Assembly (NCBI GenBank): GCA_016704465.1
Contig: JADJAD010000010.1
Span: 62,001-126,000 of the forward strand
Source of the DNA: Gemmatimonadota bacterium
GTDB lineage: Bacteria; Gemmatimonadota; Gemmatimonadetes; Gemmatimonadales; Gemmatimonadaceae
Length of the DNA stretch: 64,000 nt
Reading direction: 5' to 3'
A program made the translations under genes and the position numbers. The notes below the pieces were generated by a model. That model saw nothing but the letters and a program-made list of their open reading frames with translations. It ran no database searches and was not told where the DNA came from. Shown here in pieces: positions 8,186-15,754 of the stretch; the first letter of the stretch is position 1; the number at the start of each line of letters is the position of its first letter.

Positions 8186-8917
8186 GTGGCCCGCTCCGGC
8201 GCACGGGTCGGGCTCGTCACGGGCGGAGCGCGACGCCTCGGGGCCGAGTGCGCGCGCGCGCTGGCGCGGCGCGGATTCCACGTGGCGATCCATCACCGCC
8301 GCTCGTTCGATGAGGCTGCGGCGCTCGTCACGGAAATTGAGGACGGAGGAGGGAGCGCGCACGCCTTCCCGTTCGACCTCCTGGCGCCGAACGCGCCGAG
8401 CGACCTGGTCGATGCGGTCGTCGCGCGCTTCGGCAGGCTCGACGTCCTGGTCAATTCGGCCGCCAGCATGCTGCGCACACCGGTTGGAACGGTCACGGCC
8501 GACCAGCTCGACGAGATCTTCGCCCTGAACGTTCGCGCCCCGTTCCTTGCGGCGCAGGCCGCGGCAAGGCACATGGCGCCGGGTTCGGTGATCGTCAACA
8601 TGGCCGACCTGGCCGCGTTCGAGACGTGGGCAGGCTACATCCCGCACGCCATGTCGAAAGCGGCCGTGGTGCAGATGACCCGCGCCCTGGCCAAGACACT
8701 GGCGCCGGACATTCGGGTCAATGCGATCGCTCCCGGAATCGTGCTGCTGCCCGAGGGCTGGGATGCTGCCTCGGCCGACCGCCTGGCCGCGACGACCCCG
8801 CTGCAACGGCATGGCACGCCCGCAGACGTGGTGCGCGCGCTGGAGTATCTCCTCGATGCGACGTTCGTGACCGGCGAGATCCTGCTGGTCGACGGCGGTC
8901 GACAGGTACGGCGGTAG
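8186..8917 (+). CDS. Short-chain dehydrogenase/reductase, pteridine-reductase-like
   Basis: A 243-residue Rossmann-fold NAD(P)H oxidoreductase. The cofactor motif is TGGARRLG, the arginine-containing variant typical of pteridine reductases (PTR1/FolM), not the usual TGxxxGIG. The catalytic segment reads GYIPHAMSKAA: the position normally held by the YxxxK tyrosine is His, with a Tyr three residues earlier. The C-terminus (TGEILLVDGGRQ) is typical of SDRs. Probable role is reduction of dihydrobiopterin/folate-type pterins or a small carbonyl, by family analogy only. GTG start, six bases after the PHP gene. Confidence 0.75.
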   Translation: MARSGARVGLVTGGARRLGAECARALARRGFHVAIHHRRSFDEAAALVTEIEDGGGSAHAFPFDLLAPNAPSDLVDAVVARFGRLDVLVNSAASMLRTPVGTVTADQLDEIFALNVRAPFLAAQAAARHMAPGSVIVNMADLAAFETWAGYIPHAMSKAAVVQMTRALAKTLAPDIRVNAIAPGIVLLPEGWDAASADRLAATTPLQRHGTPADVVRALEYLLDATFVTGEILLVDGGRQVRR

Positions 8918-8956
8918 GAGTCGGCCGCGACAGCGGGGAGCGCGGCGCGACTCCTG
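8917..8956 (+). terminator. Hairpin after the SDR gene, possible terminator
   Basis: AGGAGTCG (8917-8924) pairs perfectly with CGACTCCT (8949-8956), with an inner CGCG/CGCG pair. It starts on the last base of the stop codon. There is no T-run, so intrinsic termination is doubtful. The rest of the 230-base gap to trxB shows nothing else I can support. Confidence 0.3.
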
Positions 8957-9146
8957 GCGCCATGTCCCGCGTCGTCTCCGGGCGCGACGCGCACCGCGCA
9001 CCGCCCGCGTGGGAACGATGCCGCGCGCCGTCGGACTTGTCCCGCAGATGTGCGCAGCACCCGACGGTACCACCGCGGGTGTCCGTGCGCGAAATTACCA
9101 CGGTAGACGCGCGGTGTGAGTCGCGCCCAACTTCGGGGAGCAGATC

Positions 9147-10124
9147 GTGGGGACGCAAAACTACGAGGTCGTGATTGTCGGGGCCGGACCAGCGGGGATG
9201 ACGGCCGGGCTCTACGCTGGGCGTGCCTTGCTGAAGACGGTGGTGATCGAGCGCGGTGCCCCGGGGGGCGAGCTGCTCAATACCGAGGCGATCGAGGATT
9301 ACCCGGGGTTCGAGCGCGTCGAGGGGTGGGACCTCGCGCAGAAGTTCGCGAGCCACGCCGCCAAGTTCGGTTGCGAGTTCCACACCCGGAATGTGGTGCA
9401 GATCAAGCGGCAGGACGACGGAACGTTTGAGACCACGTGCGACGACGGCGAGAGCTACCGATCGCCAACCGTGATCGTGACCGCCGGCGGGACCCCGATC
9501 AAGCTTGGCATTCCCGGTGAGAACGAGTATGCGGGGAAGGGGGTCTCCTACTGCGCGGTGTGCGATGGGGCGTTCTTCAAGGGACACGTCATCGCCGTGG
9601 TCGGGGGCGGCGATGCGGCGTGCGAGGAGGCCGACTACCTCACCCGCTTTGCCGAGAAGGTCTACCTGATCCATCGGCGCGACGAGTTCCGCGCGTCCAA
9701 GATCGTGCAGAAGCGCGTGTTCGAGAATCCGAAGATCGAGGTGATCTGGAACACCGTCGTGGAAGCGATTCACGGTGATGCGAAAGGACTCGTCGATCGA
9801 CTCGCGCTGCGTGATACCATCACCGATACCACGCGCGACCTCGCGGCCACCGGCATCTTCGTCTTCATCGGATTCAAGCCGAACACGACGATCATCGCCG
9901 ATCACGTCGACCACGATGCGACCGGGTACGTCCTCACCGATTGGAACATGCAGACGACGATTCCTGGGCTGTTCGCGGCCGGTGACGTGCGCGTGCAGCT
10001 GACGCGGCAGGTCACGACGGCCGTGGGCGACGGGACGACCGCGGCGGTCGCCGCGGAGAAGTACCTCACGCAACTGAAGGACCGGGAGAAGGCCACGGCC
10101 GCCGCGGGCGAGGGTATGGCGTGA
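9147..10124 (+). CDS. trxB: Thioredoxin reductase
   Basis: An FAD- and NADPH-dependent flavoenzyme that keeps thioredoxin reduced in the cytoplasm. The N-terminal FAD motif GAGPAGMTAG, the redox pair CAVC (Cys136 and Cys139) within SYCAVCDGAFF, the NADPH motif GGGDAACEEA and the second FAD motif GLFAAGDVR are all present, and 325 residues is the normal length. GTG start at 9147 follows GGGGAGCAGATC. The next gene overlaps by GTGA. Confidence 0.93.
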   Translation: MGTQNYEVVIVGAGPAGMTAGLYAGRALLKTVVIERGAPGGELLNTEAIEDYPGFERVEGWDLAQKFASHAAKFGCEFHTRNVVQIKRQDDGTFETTCDDGESYRSPTVIVTAGGTPIKLGIPGENEYAGKGVSYCAVCDGAFFKGHVIAVVGGGDAACEEADYLTRFAEKVYLIHRRDEFRASKIVQKRVFENPKIEVIWNTVVEAIHGDAKGLVDRLALRDTITDTTRDLAATGIFVFIGFKPNTTIIADHVDHDATGYVLTDWNMQTTIPGLFAAGDVRVQLTRQVTTAVGDGTTAAVAAEKYLTQLKDREKATAAAGEGMA

Positions 10125-10762
10125 AGATCCAGTCGTTCGTCGTCGGCGCGTTCCAGGAGAACTGCTATCTCGTGGCCGATGAGGCGGCGGGGCGGGCGGT
10201 CCTGGTCGATCCCGGCGACGAGGGCGAGCCGCTCGTAGCCGCCGTGCGCGCCGCCGGCTTGACGCTCGACGCGATCTGGCTCACGCACGCCCACCTGGAC
10301 CACATCGGCGGCATCGCCGAGGTGAAACGCGCCTTCGATGTCCCGGTGTACCTGCACCCCGACGATCTCCCGGTCTATCAGTTTGCGCCGCAGGTCGCGG
10401 CCCGGTACGGGCTCCCGTTCGAGCTGGGACCGCTCCCTGATCATGCGCTGCATGAGGGTGACGTGGTGTCGGTCGGGTCGTTGCAGTTTTCCGTCTGGCA
10501 CATGCCGGGACATGCGCCCGGCCACGTGGTCTTTCACGGGAACGGCGTGGTGCTTGGCGGCGATGTGCTCTTTGCCGGCTCGGTGGGACGGACCGATCTG
10601 CCGCTCTGCGATGGCGTCGTGTTCCAGCGTACACTCGCCCGCATGACCACCCTTCCGCCCGACACGGTGGTGCTATCCGGCCATGGCCCGGCGACCACCA
10701 TAGCCGCCGAAGTGGAGCAGAATCCGTTTCTCACCGGACTCGCGCGTCCGTTGCGTCGCTGA
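10121..10762 (+). CDS. Metallo-beta-lactamase-fold hydrolase, glyoxalase II-like
   Basis: A 213-residue MBL-fold protein with the metal site HAHLDHIGG (His56, His58, Asp60, His61), a later HMPGHAPGH and a C-terminal SGHGP. Short proteins of this kind hydrolyse thioesters such as S-lactoylglutathione or related metabolites, and many bacterial ones remain uncharacterised. The C-terminal helical domain of classical glyoxalase II is absent. Start overlaps the trxB stop, suggesting a redox or thiol-related operon, which is inference. Confidence 0.8.
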   Translation: MKIQSFVVGAFQENCYLVADEAAGRAVLVDPGDEGEPLVAAVRAAGLTLDAIWLTHAHLDHIGGIAEVKRAFDVPVYLHPDDLPVYQFAPQVAARYGLPFELGPLPDHALHEGDVVSVGSLQFSVWHMPGHAPGHVVFHGNGVVLGGDVLFAGSVGRTDLPLCDGVVFQRTLARMTTLPPDTVVLSGHGPATTIAAEVEQNPFLTGLARPLRR

Positions 10763-10773
10763 CCTTGGCGCTG

Positions 10774-11262
10774 ATGTCTCGCCTGAGCGCACTCGTCTGG
10801 TTGTGGCTGGGGGCCGCCCTGCTGTTCATTGCAGTGGTCGCACCGGCCGCATTCGCCGTCCTTCCGTCGCGGGCCCTCGCCGGGCTCGTGGTCGGGCGCG
10901 TCCTGCCCGTCCTGTTCTGGAGCGGCGCGGTGATCGCGGTCATGCTGATGGCCGGCACGACCGGGTGGCGTCGCGCGGCGGCGACCGTCATGCTCGTCGC
11001 TTCGCTGGTGGCGCAGCTCGGCGTGGCCCCTCGCATCCGGCAACTGCGCGTGGCGCTCGGGCCCGACATGGAGGCCATCGACGCCGGCGACGAACGGCGC
11101 GTCGCCTTCGGCAGGCTGCATGCGCTCAGCGTTGCGCTGCTCGGCATCGGTCTGCTTGGTGCCGCTGCGCTCGCGGTTGGATCCATCTATCCCGATGGGC
11201 GTGGCGCAGGCAGGAGCGCGCGGTCGCCACGCGTCACGTCGGAACCGTTGTCGGATGGCTGA
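10774..11262 (+). CDS. DUF4149-like four-helix membrane protein
   Basis: A 162-residue protein with four hydrophobic segments: near residues 5-30, 43-62, 69-88 and 116-138. The arrangement and the Phe/Pro-rich first helix resemble DUF4149/TMEM205-type proteins of unknown role. ATG 10774 is preferred over the in-frame TTG three codons upstream. It follows the MBL hydrolase by 11 bases. Confidence 0.6.
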   Translation: MSRLSALVWLWLGAALLFIAVVAPAAFAVLPSRALAGLVVGRVLPVLFWSGAVIAVMLMAGTTGWRRAAATVMLVASLVAQLGVAPRIRQLRVALGPDMEAIDAGDERRVAFGRLHALSVALLGIGLLGAAALAVGSIYPDGRGAGRSARSPRVTSEPLSDG

Positions 11263-11311
11263 GCGCGCTCCTGTCGTGCGCGCGTCCGTGGATTTTCACC
11301 TTGAGTCGGGA

Positions 11312-11331
11312 ACACCTGACCAGTCAGGTGT
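11312..11331. promoter_or_regulatory. 20-base palindrome upstream of a lipoprotein gene, possible operator
   Basis: ACACCTGAC (11312-11320) and its exact reverse complement GTCAGGTGT (11323-11331) flank CA. The two-base centre is too short for a stable hairpin loop, so a dimeric DNA-binding protein is the likelier explanation. It lies about 58 bases before the ATG at 11389 and just downstream of TTGAGT, which could be a -35 element. Confidence 0.4.
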
Positions 11332-11388
11332 CCAATGCGTGCGCCGCCCTGCGCGGCCCAAATTCTGTCCCCAAGCCCCCTCCTGCTG

Positions 11389-12210
11389 ATGTCTTCCCCT
11401 CGTCCGTCACGAACCGTCGCCCGCGGGCTCATTGCGCTCGTTGCCGGCGTTGCGCTGGTCACCGCCTGCGATACCACCGGCTCGTTCTCCCCCTCGCAGC
11501 AGCGCTGGGGATTCATCTACCTCAACGCCCTGCGCACGAACGCCGGCGAGGAACGGATCGCGCCGAATGCGCAGTTCTTCCGCGGTTCGGTCACCTCCGT
11601 GCCCGACGCCCGGATCCGCACCGACTCGTGTTTCTACGTGGGGGACTATACGGCGCCGTCGGGCAGCAGCATCACCGGCGTGACGTATCTCGACGCCGGC
11701 GCGAACATCACCACGACGATCGGCGCAACGGCCACGCCGGTGCCGCGCATGAGCACGGGCGGGGCGCCCACATACGGGCTGCCGACCGGCACGACCGTTC
11801 CGTATCTGCCAGGCGATTCGGCCATCGTGACCATTCCCGGCGCGGACGGCGGCTTTCCCGCCTCTGAGATCCGCGGTCGCACCGCCGAGCGGTTCACCAT
11901 CAGCGCGATCGATCCGTCCACGCAGACCATCCCGCTGACGTGGAGCGCGGCGACTGACAACAACAGCGCGCTGCTCGTGTCGCTGCAGTACACGCCGTCG
12001 GGCACCAGCGCCCGCACGCAGGAGATTCGGTGCGCCTTCACCGATGACGGGGTGGACTCGATCCCGGTGCGGCAGCACCAGGCCTGGTCGGCCACGACGA
12101 ACGTGAATCGCAACGTGACCGTGACTCGCCTTCGCACATCGATCGTTCTCGTCGATGGCGGGGCCATGGAACTCATCTCCACCTACCAGGTCCCGACGCC
12201 AACGCCGTAG
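11389..12210 (+). CDS. Predicted lipoprotein of unknown function
   Basis: A 273-residue protein. ATG 11389 is chosen because it places a standard lipoprotein signal (core ALVAGVALVTAC, lipidated Cys27) at the N-terminus; an upstream in-frame ATG would bury it. The mature part is Thr/Ser/Ala-rich and beta-strand-like, with three Cys after the lipobox, and has no enzymatic motif. It resembles surface lipoproteins made in large numbers by this kind of bacterium, but no family is recognised. Confidence 0.6.
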   Translation: MSSPRPSRTVARGLIALVAGVALVTACDTTGSFSPSQQRWGFIYLNALRTNAGEERIAPNAQFFRGSVTSVPDARIRTDSCFYVGDYTAPSGSSITGVTYLDAGANITTTIGATATPVPRMSTGGAPTYGLPTGTTVPYLPGDSAIVTIPGADGGFPASEIRGRTAERFTISAIDPSTQTIPLTWSAATDNNSALLVSLQYTPSGTSARTQEIRCAFTDDGVDSIPVRQHQAWSATTNVNRNVTVTRLRTSIVLVDGGAMELISTYQVPTPTP

Positions 12211-12298
12211 GGTTCGCCCAGTGCCGGCGCCGCCTCGGGGCGGCGTCGGCGCCACCCGGGTGTGCCGTCCAGCGCCCACCTCGGACGCAAGGAGCCGC

Positions 12299-13903
12299 AT
12301 GCGCGATGACACGAACGCACTGACGGACGTATCCGCGAGCGCATCCCCCGTCGAAACCAGGAGCGAGCGGGATTCACTCGGCCGACTCGACGTCCCGTTC
12401 GACGCCTACTACGGCGTGCAGACGCTGCGGGCGCTGCACAACTTTCCCATCAGCGGCCTGCGTCCCCTCGAGCCCTTCGTGGTCGCGCAGGTCTGGATCA
12501 AGAAGGCGGCTGCGTTGACGCATCGGGACACCGGGCGACTCGACGCCCGCCTTGCCGACGCCATCGTGGCGGCCGCCGACGAAGTGCTCGCCGGTGCCTT
12601 GCGCGAGCACTTCGTGGTGGATCCCTACCAGGCCGGTGCAGGGACGAGCCACAACATGAACGTGAACGAGGTGCTGGCCAATCGCGCCAATGAACTGCTC
12701 GGGGGCCGCCGCGGCACGTACTCGCCCGTGCATCCGAACGACCATGTCAACATGGCGCAGAGCACCAACGACACGATCCCGACCAACATCCGGCTGGCGT
12801 CGCTGGCGATGCTCGCCCCGCTGACGGCGGCCTGCCACGGATTGCGCGATGCGCTGGCCGCGAAAGGCGAGGAGTTCGACGACATCGTCAAGGCGGGGCG
12901 GACCCACCTGCAGGACGCCATGCCCATTCGACTTGGGCAGGAGTTTCGCGCCTACGCCGGTTCGATCGATCGTGGCATTCGCCGCGTACACGATGCGGCC
13001 GACTACCTGCGCGACCTCGGCATCGGCGGGAGCGCGGTCGGGACCGGTGTCACGGTGGAGCCCGAGTATCCCGCACGCGTGGTCGCTCATCTGCGCGCCA
13101 TCACCGCGCTCGACCTCCGGGTCGGGGGGGATCGCATTCAGCTCATGCAGAGCATGGGTGACGTGGCGGCGTTTTCGGCGGCGCTGCGCGTCCTGGCGAT
13201 CGACCTGTCCCAGATTGCCAGCGACCTTCGGCTGATGGTGATGGGGCCTCGAACCGGCATCGACGAGATCGTCCTGCCGGCGGTGCAACCCGGGTCGTCG
13301 ATCATGCCGGGCAAGGTCAATCCATCGATTCCCGAGATGGTGAACCAGGTCTGCTTCCAGGTCATGGGCAACGACACCACGGTCTCGATCGCCGCGGAGC
13401 ACGGCCAGCTCGAGCTGAACGTGATGATGCCGGTCATCGCGCACAACGTGCTGTTCTCGCTCGAGATCCTGACCAACGCGATCGCGGTCCTCACCGACAA
13501 GTGTGTCGTGGGGATCTTGGCGCATCGCGAGATGTGCGCCTATTGGGTGGAGCGCTCGGCCGCACTCGCGACGGCGCTGGCGCCGCGCATCGGGTACGCG
13601 GCCGCGGCCGAGCTCAGCAAGCGCTCGGTGCAGGAGGGAATCCTCATCCGGGAGCTGGTCCGGCGCGACGCGGTGATTCCCGCCGAGGAAGTCGATGCGG
13701 TGCTCGATCTCCGGCGCATGACCGAGATCGGCATCCCCGGTGAGGCGTCGAGCCAGCCCGGTGGTGACTCAGGACATTTCCCCGCCGTCTCGTCTTCGGC
13801 GGCCGTCGCCCCCTATATTCCGGCATGCGCATCACGACCTGGGCGGAATACGGGCTCATCTGCTCGCTGCACTTGTCCCGCCGACACGGCGAGGGGCCCG
13901 TGA
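12299..13903 (+). CDS. aspA: Aspartate ammonia-lyase (aspartase); last 53 residues probably an artefact
   Basis: Converts L-aspartate to fumarate and ammonia in the cytoplasm. Superfamily motifs in order: GTSHNMNVNEV, QSTND (aspartase form; fumarase has SSND), GRTHLQDAMP, and the signature GSSIMPGKVNP on the catalytic loop. ATG 12299 has AAGGAG upstream. The frame runs to 13903 and overlaps the next gene by 79 bases, but homology ends at EIGIPG; one more G at 13739-13740 would give a TGA at 13741-13743 and a normal length near 481. The downstream Rrf2 regulator gene would then not be overlapped. Confidence 0.88.
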   Translation: MRDDTNALTDVSASASPVETRSERDSLGRLDVPFDAYYGVQTLRALHNFPISGLRPLEPFVVAQVWIKKAAALTHRDTGRLDARLADAIVAAADEVLAGALREHFVVDPYQAGAGTSHNMNVNEVLANRANELLGGRRGTYSPVHPNDHVNMAQSTNDTIPTNIRLASLAMLAPLTAACHGLRDALAAKGEEFDDIVKAGRTHLQDAMPIRLGQEFRAYAGSIDRGIRRVHDAADYLRDLGIGGSAVGTGVTVEPEYPARVVAHLRAITALDLRVGGDRIQLMQSMGDVAAFSAALRVLAIDLSQIASDLRLMVMGPRTGIDEIVLPAVQPGSSIMPGKVNPSIPEMVNQVCFQVMGNDTTVSIAAEHGQLELNVMMPVIAHNVLFSLEILTNAIAVLTDKCVVGILAHREMCAYWVERSAALATALAPRIGYAAAAELSKRSVQEGILIRELVRRDAVIPAEEVDAVLDLRRMTEIGIPGEASSQPGGDSGHFPAVSSSAAVAPYIPACASRPGRNTGSSARCTCPADTARGP

Positions 13904-14280
13904 CGGGGCGTGACATCGCCACCCGTGAGCGCCTGCCCACCGACTACGTCGAGCAGATCCTGCTCCGGCTGCGACGCGCCGGCATTGTCAGCAGCACGCG
14001 CGGTGCGAAGGGGGGCTACGTGCTGGCCCGCGACCCGATGGACGTCACCATTCGCGAAGTGATCTCTGCGTCGGAGCACGGAACCTTCGACCTGCACTGC
14101 ATTTCCCATCCGGTGGCCGAAGAGCGCTGTGCCGAGTCGCAGAACTGCAGCATTCGCCCCGTCTGGCTCATGTTGCAGCAGCGCATCGACGAGGCGCTGG
14201 ACAGCGTGCGCCTGTCGGACCTGCTGATGGACGAGCCCGCGGTGCGCGCACGGGTCGGCCTTCCTGTCCTGCAGCACTAG
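13825..14280 (+). CDS. Rrf2-family transcriptional regulator, IscR-like
   Basis: A 151-residue winged-helix regulator. The N-terminal half holds the helix-turn-helix and the basic wing with STRGAKGGYVLAR, the family hallmark. Three cysteines, Cys92, Cys102 and Cys108, match in order and near-position the Fe-S ligands of IscR (Cys92/98/104), with slightly wider spacing, so an iron-sulfur or redox sensor role is likely. No isc/suf genes are visible here, so its targets are unknown. Starts just downstream of aspA. Confidence 0.82.
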   Translation: MRITTWAEYGLICSLHLSRRHGEGPVTGRDIATRERLPTDYVEQILLRLRRAGIVSSTRGAKGGYVLARDPMDVTIREVISASEHGTFDLHCISHPVAEERCAESQNCSIRPVWLMLQQRIDEALDSVRLSDLLMDEPAVRARVGLPVLQH

Positions 14281-14295
14281 CAGCGGCCAGCGGTC

Positions 14296-14853
14296 ATGTC
14301 GCCGCGCTTGTTCGATGAATGGCGGTCCGAGTGGCGCCTCAAGCGTGGACTCGCGGCGTACGTCGCGGCACTCATGGACGAGCCGGATCCCGAGGATGTC
14401 GCCTGGCTCGCCGCCGCCGCGTGCGACGGGGACCGCGACCGCGCGGCGTGGGAGCTGCGCTATGCGCGCCGTGCGTTAGGGCTGGTGGTGTCGCAACGCG
14501 ATGCGCTGGACGATCGCACCGGCTCGCTGGTGGCGCGTGAGCTCGCAGTGGCGCTGCAGGCCGACCGGAACGTCGCACCGGCGATGCTCAAGGTGGCCGA
14601 GCGCCAGTTCAACGATCGCCTCACGACATACCGCGACGTGCTGACCTCGCGGGCACCGTCCGAGGGGACCGGGGCGCGCCTTGGGCGCGCGGTGCTGCAG
14701 ACCGCGGGCACGGCGCGCGCCTCCGACGACATGGTCGCGCGCGCCGGCGACCTGCTGGCGCGCTACATGGGCGAGGCAAATGAAGCCTTGCGCCACGCGT
14801 TCGGCGCGCCGTCGCTTCCACCCGACCTGCCGCCCTCGACGCCGTCCCGCTGA
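14296..14853 (+). CDS. Hypothetical helical protein
   Basis: A 185-residue protein, rich in Ala, Arg, Asp and Leu and predicted almost all helical, without signal peptide or membrane helices. It begins 15 bases after the Rrf2 gene and is probably co-transcribed. It contains one TTA codon within GTTAGGG. No motif recognised; a partner of the regulator is possible but unsupported. Confidence 0.5.
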   Translation: MSPRLFDEWRSEWRLKRGLAAYVAALMDEPDPEDVAWLAAAACDGDRDRAAWELRYARRALGLVVSQRDALDDRTGSLVARELAVALQADRNVAPAMLKVAERQFNDRLTTYRDVLTSRAPSEGTGARLGRAVLQTAGTARASDDMVARAGDLLARYMGEANEALRHAFGAPSLPPDLPPSTPSR

Positions 14854-14930
14854 TCGCGTGCGCGCCGGCTGGCATGCAGGAGGCGCGACGAGCCGACGGC
14901 GCGGCGGGCGATGCGGACAGTGGAGGGGTG

Positions 14931-14963
14931 AAAAAACAGCGCGGCTCCCATCGGGGGCCGCGC
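14931..14963 (-). terminator. Intrinsic terminator of the tRNA-Leu gene
   Basis: Read on the - strand, GCGCGGC and GCCGCGC form a seven-pair stem (extended by C/G pairs) followed by TGTTTTTT. It lies about 20 bases past the 3' end of the tRNA. Confidence 0.8.
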
Positions 14964-14982
14964 CGAGATTTCGTCGGTGAAG

Positions 14983-15065
14983 TGCGCTCGGGGAGACTCG
15001 AACTCCCATGGGTGTTACCCACCGGCTTCTGAGACCGGCGCGTCTACCAGTTCCGCCACGAACGC
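14983..15065 (-). tRNA. tRNA-Leu (anticodon CAG)
   Basis: The 83-base cloverleaf reads cleanly on the - strand: acceptor GCGTTCG pairs with CGAGCGC plus discriminator A; the D-arm contains TGGCGGAACTGGTAGACGC; the anticodon stem CCGGT/GCCGG encloses the loop CTCAGAA with anticodon CAG; a long leucine-type variable arm follows (GGGTAACACCC), then the T-arm GGGAGTTCGAGTCTCCC. The 3' CCA is not encoded. It decodes CUG, the main leucine codon in GC-rich genomes. It is a single-gene unit with its own promoter and terminator. Confidence 0.95.
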
Positions 15066-15116
15066 GTGACCCCGCCCCAGTGACCTGTACCGTGGACCAC
15101 GCTGGTGCGGGGAGGG

Positions 15117-15145
15117 AAAGTATCGGCGCGCAGAGTTCAAGTCAA
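15117..15145 (-). promoter_or_regulatory. Promoter of the tRNA-Leu gene
   Basis: On the - strand: TTGACT (15145-15140), a 17-base spacer, TACTTT (15122-15117). This is the best -35/-10 pair in the window. Transcription would begin about 45 bases before the mature 5' end of the tRNA. Confidence 0.75.
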
Positions 15146-15283
15146 CGCGGCGTATCGGGTTACAGTCAGGCACCTCCGCGCGTCGTCACCCGACCAATTA
15201 GCTTGCCGGTGCGGGAGATGCGTGCCCGATTCGCCGCCCCCGGCGATCGGTGACCTTGCGCCCGCTCCCCCGAATCGCACCAG

Positions 15284-15754
15284 ATGGCCGAGAAGACGGA
15301 GGGCGACGACGTTGTCGTCGTCGCACGGAATCGCGAGGCACGGCACAACTACCACATCATCGAGACGTGGGAGGCGGGCCTCGTCCTGACCGGGACCGAA
15401 GTCAAGTCGCTGCGGAACGGCAAGGCGAACATCTCCGAAGCGTACGGCATCCTGCGAAACGGCGAGGTCTTCCTGCTCAATGTCCACATCGCCCCCTACG
15501 AGCGCGGTGGATACGTCAACCACGAGCCCACCAGGCTGCGTAAGCTCCTGCTGCACACGCGAGAGATCCGTCGCCTCATCGGCGCCATCGAGCGCGAAGG
15601 ACTGACCCTGGTGCCGCTCGAGCTCTACTTCCGCCGCGGCAAGGCCAAGGTTCGTGTGGCGCTCGGCAAGGGAAAGAAGCTGCACGACAAGCGCGATGAC
15701 TCCAAGAAGCGCGACGCCGATCGAGAGATCGCGCGTGCCATGCGGCGTCGATGA
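15284..15754 (+). CDS. smpB: SsrA-binding protein SmpB
   Basis: Binds tmRNA and brings it to stalled ribosomes for trans-translation. The 156-residue chain has the beta-barrel core with NREARHNYHIIETWEAG and GTEVKSLR, an NVHIAPYERGG strand, and the basic C-terminal tail (KKLHDKRDDSKKRD) that enters the ribosomal A site. Normal family length. The downstream gene overlaps the stop by ATGA. The tmRNA gene itself is not seen in this window. Confidence 0.95.
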   Translation: MAEKTEGDDVVVVARNREARHNYHIIETWEAGLVLTGTEVKSLRNGKANISEAYGILRNGEVFLLNVHIAPYERGGYVNHEPTRLRKLLLHTREIRRLIGAIEREGLTLVPLELYFRRGKAKVRVALGKGKKLHDKRDDSKKRDADREIARAMRRR

